Origin: Streptomyces endophytica
Lineage (GTDB): Bacteria; Actinomycetota; Actinomycetes; Streptomycetales; Streptomycetaceae
DNA length: 64,000 nt
Assembly: GCF_026153355.1 (NCBI RefSeq)
Contig: NZ_CP110636.1
Location: forward strand, 3,348,001-3,412,000
Direction: 5' to 3'
A program made the translations under genes and the position numbers. The notes under the pieces are model-generated. The model made no database searches and was not told the DNA's origin. It worked only from the letters and a program-made list of their open reading frames with translations. Below are positions 63,796-64,000 of the stretch, in pieces (position 1 is the first letter of the stretch; the number at the start of each line of letters is the position of its first letter).

Positions 63796-63822
63796 CCGCA
63801 CGCCCTGCGGTACCCTGGCGCC

Positions 63823-63861
63823 ATGCGTGCCGTACGCCTTCTGCTTAGCGGGCCGCGCTGA
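63823..63861 (+). CDS. Leader peptide MRAVRLLLSGPR
   Basis: A 12-residue open frame with three Leu codons in a row (CTT CTG CTT) and three Arg, ending with TGA at 63859-63861, directly before an attenuator-like structure. Too short for normal gene calling. Similar short peptides of the MRAVRLLLS type are common in Streptomyces in front of amino-acid-related genes, as far as I recall. The ATG lacks a strong ribosome site. The gene it would control starts at or beyond the right edge; an ATG at 63992 begins MEL, but too little is visible to name it. Confidence 0.65.
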   Translation: MRAVRLLLSGPR

Positions 63862-63867
63862 TCAGTG

Positions 63868-63929
63868 CCGACGGATGACAGACCCGTCGGAATCGGCGCG
63901 GCGTCCCCTCCTGTGCGAGGGGTCTTTTT
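63868..63929 (+). promoter_or_regulatory. Attenuator: two stems and a U-run terminator behind the leader peptide
   Basis: CCGACGG (63868-63874) pairs with CCGTCGG (63884-63890); then CCCCTC (63905-63910) pairs with GAGGGG (63917-63922) and is followed by TCTTTTT. An alternative pairing joins GCCGCGC (63852-63858, in the leader frame) with GCGCGGC (63896-63902). A U-tract terminator is rare in this genome, where other terminators are plain long stems, which supports transcription attenuation. Confidence 0.65.
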
Positions 63930-64000
63930 GTTTCCGGAGTTCCGGGGACAAGGTCCGGGACAAGGCGCGTTTCCGCAGGCAGAGACGATCGATGGAGCTT

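Overview
The window is a piece of a Streptomyces chromosome. Its G+C content is very high, third codon positions are almost all G or C, GTG starts are common, many genes lack long leaders, and terminators are long GC-rich stems. The gene order is that of the conserved Streptomyces core: tig-clpP1-clpP2-clpX, valS, folC, ndk, mreBCD-mrdA-rodA, a B12-type radical SAM gene, rne-rplU-rpmA-obg, proB-proA, nadD and rsfS. No antibiotic gene cluster, CRISPR array or intact prophage is visible.

Layout. Positions 1-9500 hold two related amino acid permeases around a bioY gene, then rpiB, a Nei-type DNA glycosylase, a SpoIIE-type phosphatase, a lone ABC ATPase, an acyltransferase, a tiny membrane protein and an ArsC-like protein. 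Positions 9570-14670 hold tRNA-Gly and tRNA-Pro, trigger factor and the Clp protease genes. Positions 14700-23800 hold a secreted peptide, a Pro/Gln-rich membrane protein, valS, a membrane glycosyltransferase-like protein, a class B penicillin-binding protein, folC and a DUF4233 gene. Positions 23814-24401 are a gene-free block of inverted repeats. Positions 24400-31430 hold ndk and the lateral-wall/sporulation cluster mreB-mreC-mreD-mrdA-rodA. Positions 31450-38720 hold an ATP-binding-like protein, a CYTH-CHAD protein, the radical SAM gene with a serine-recombinase element at its 3' end, a GNAT gene and the TIGR03936-type partner. Positions 38940-45240 are rne, rplU, rpmA and obg. Positions 45500-58920 hold a TagF-like membrane transferase, proB, proA, a pair of related membrane proteins, an M48 protease, nadD, a LytR-type protein, rsfS and a histidine phosphatase. 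Positions 58900-64000 hold two identical tRNA-Ala genes, two small CxxC proteins, a GT87-like transferase, a secreted S53 protease and, at the right edge, a leucine-codon leader peptide with an attenuator-type terminator.

How the genes work together. Three themes dominate. The first is protein quality control (trigger factor, ClpP1P2, ClpX, M48 protease). The second is wall growth and spore-wall building (MreBCD, PBP2, RodA, a second PBP, the TagF-like transferase, a LytR-type protein). The third is translation and ribosome assembly (ValRS, RNase E/G, L21, L27, Obg, RsfS, tRNAs). Proline and NAD synthesis are also present.

Points to treat with care. Five genes (a permease, valS, a GNAT gene, rne and a membrane protein) are each broken by a one- or two-base deletion, mostly in G/C runs, and two more may be broken near their 3' ends. 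Because valS is essential, I think these are sequence errors rather than real mutations. The most interesting biology is the element at 35718-37113, which duplicates the 3' end of the radical SAM gene. Next come the attenuator at 63823-63929, the repeat block at 23822-24353, and a set of genes that appear to be leaderless.
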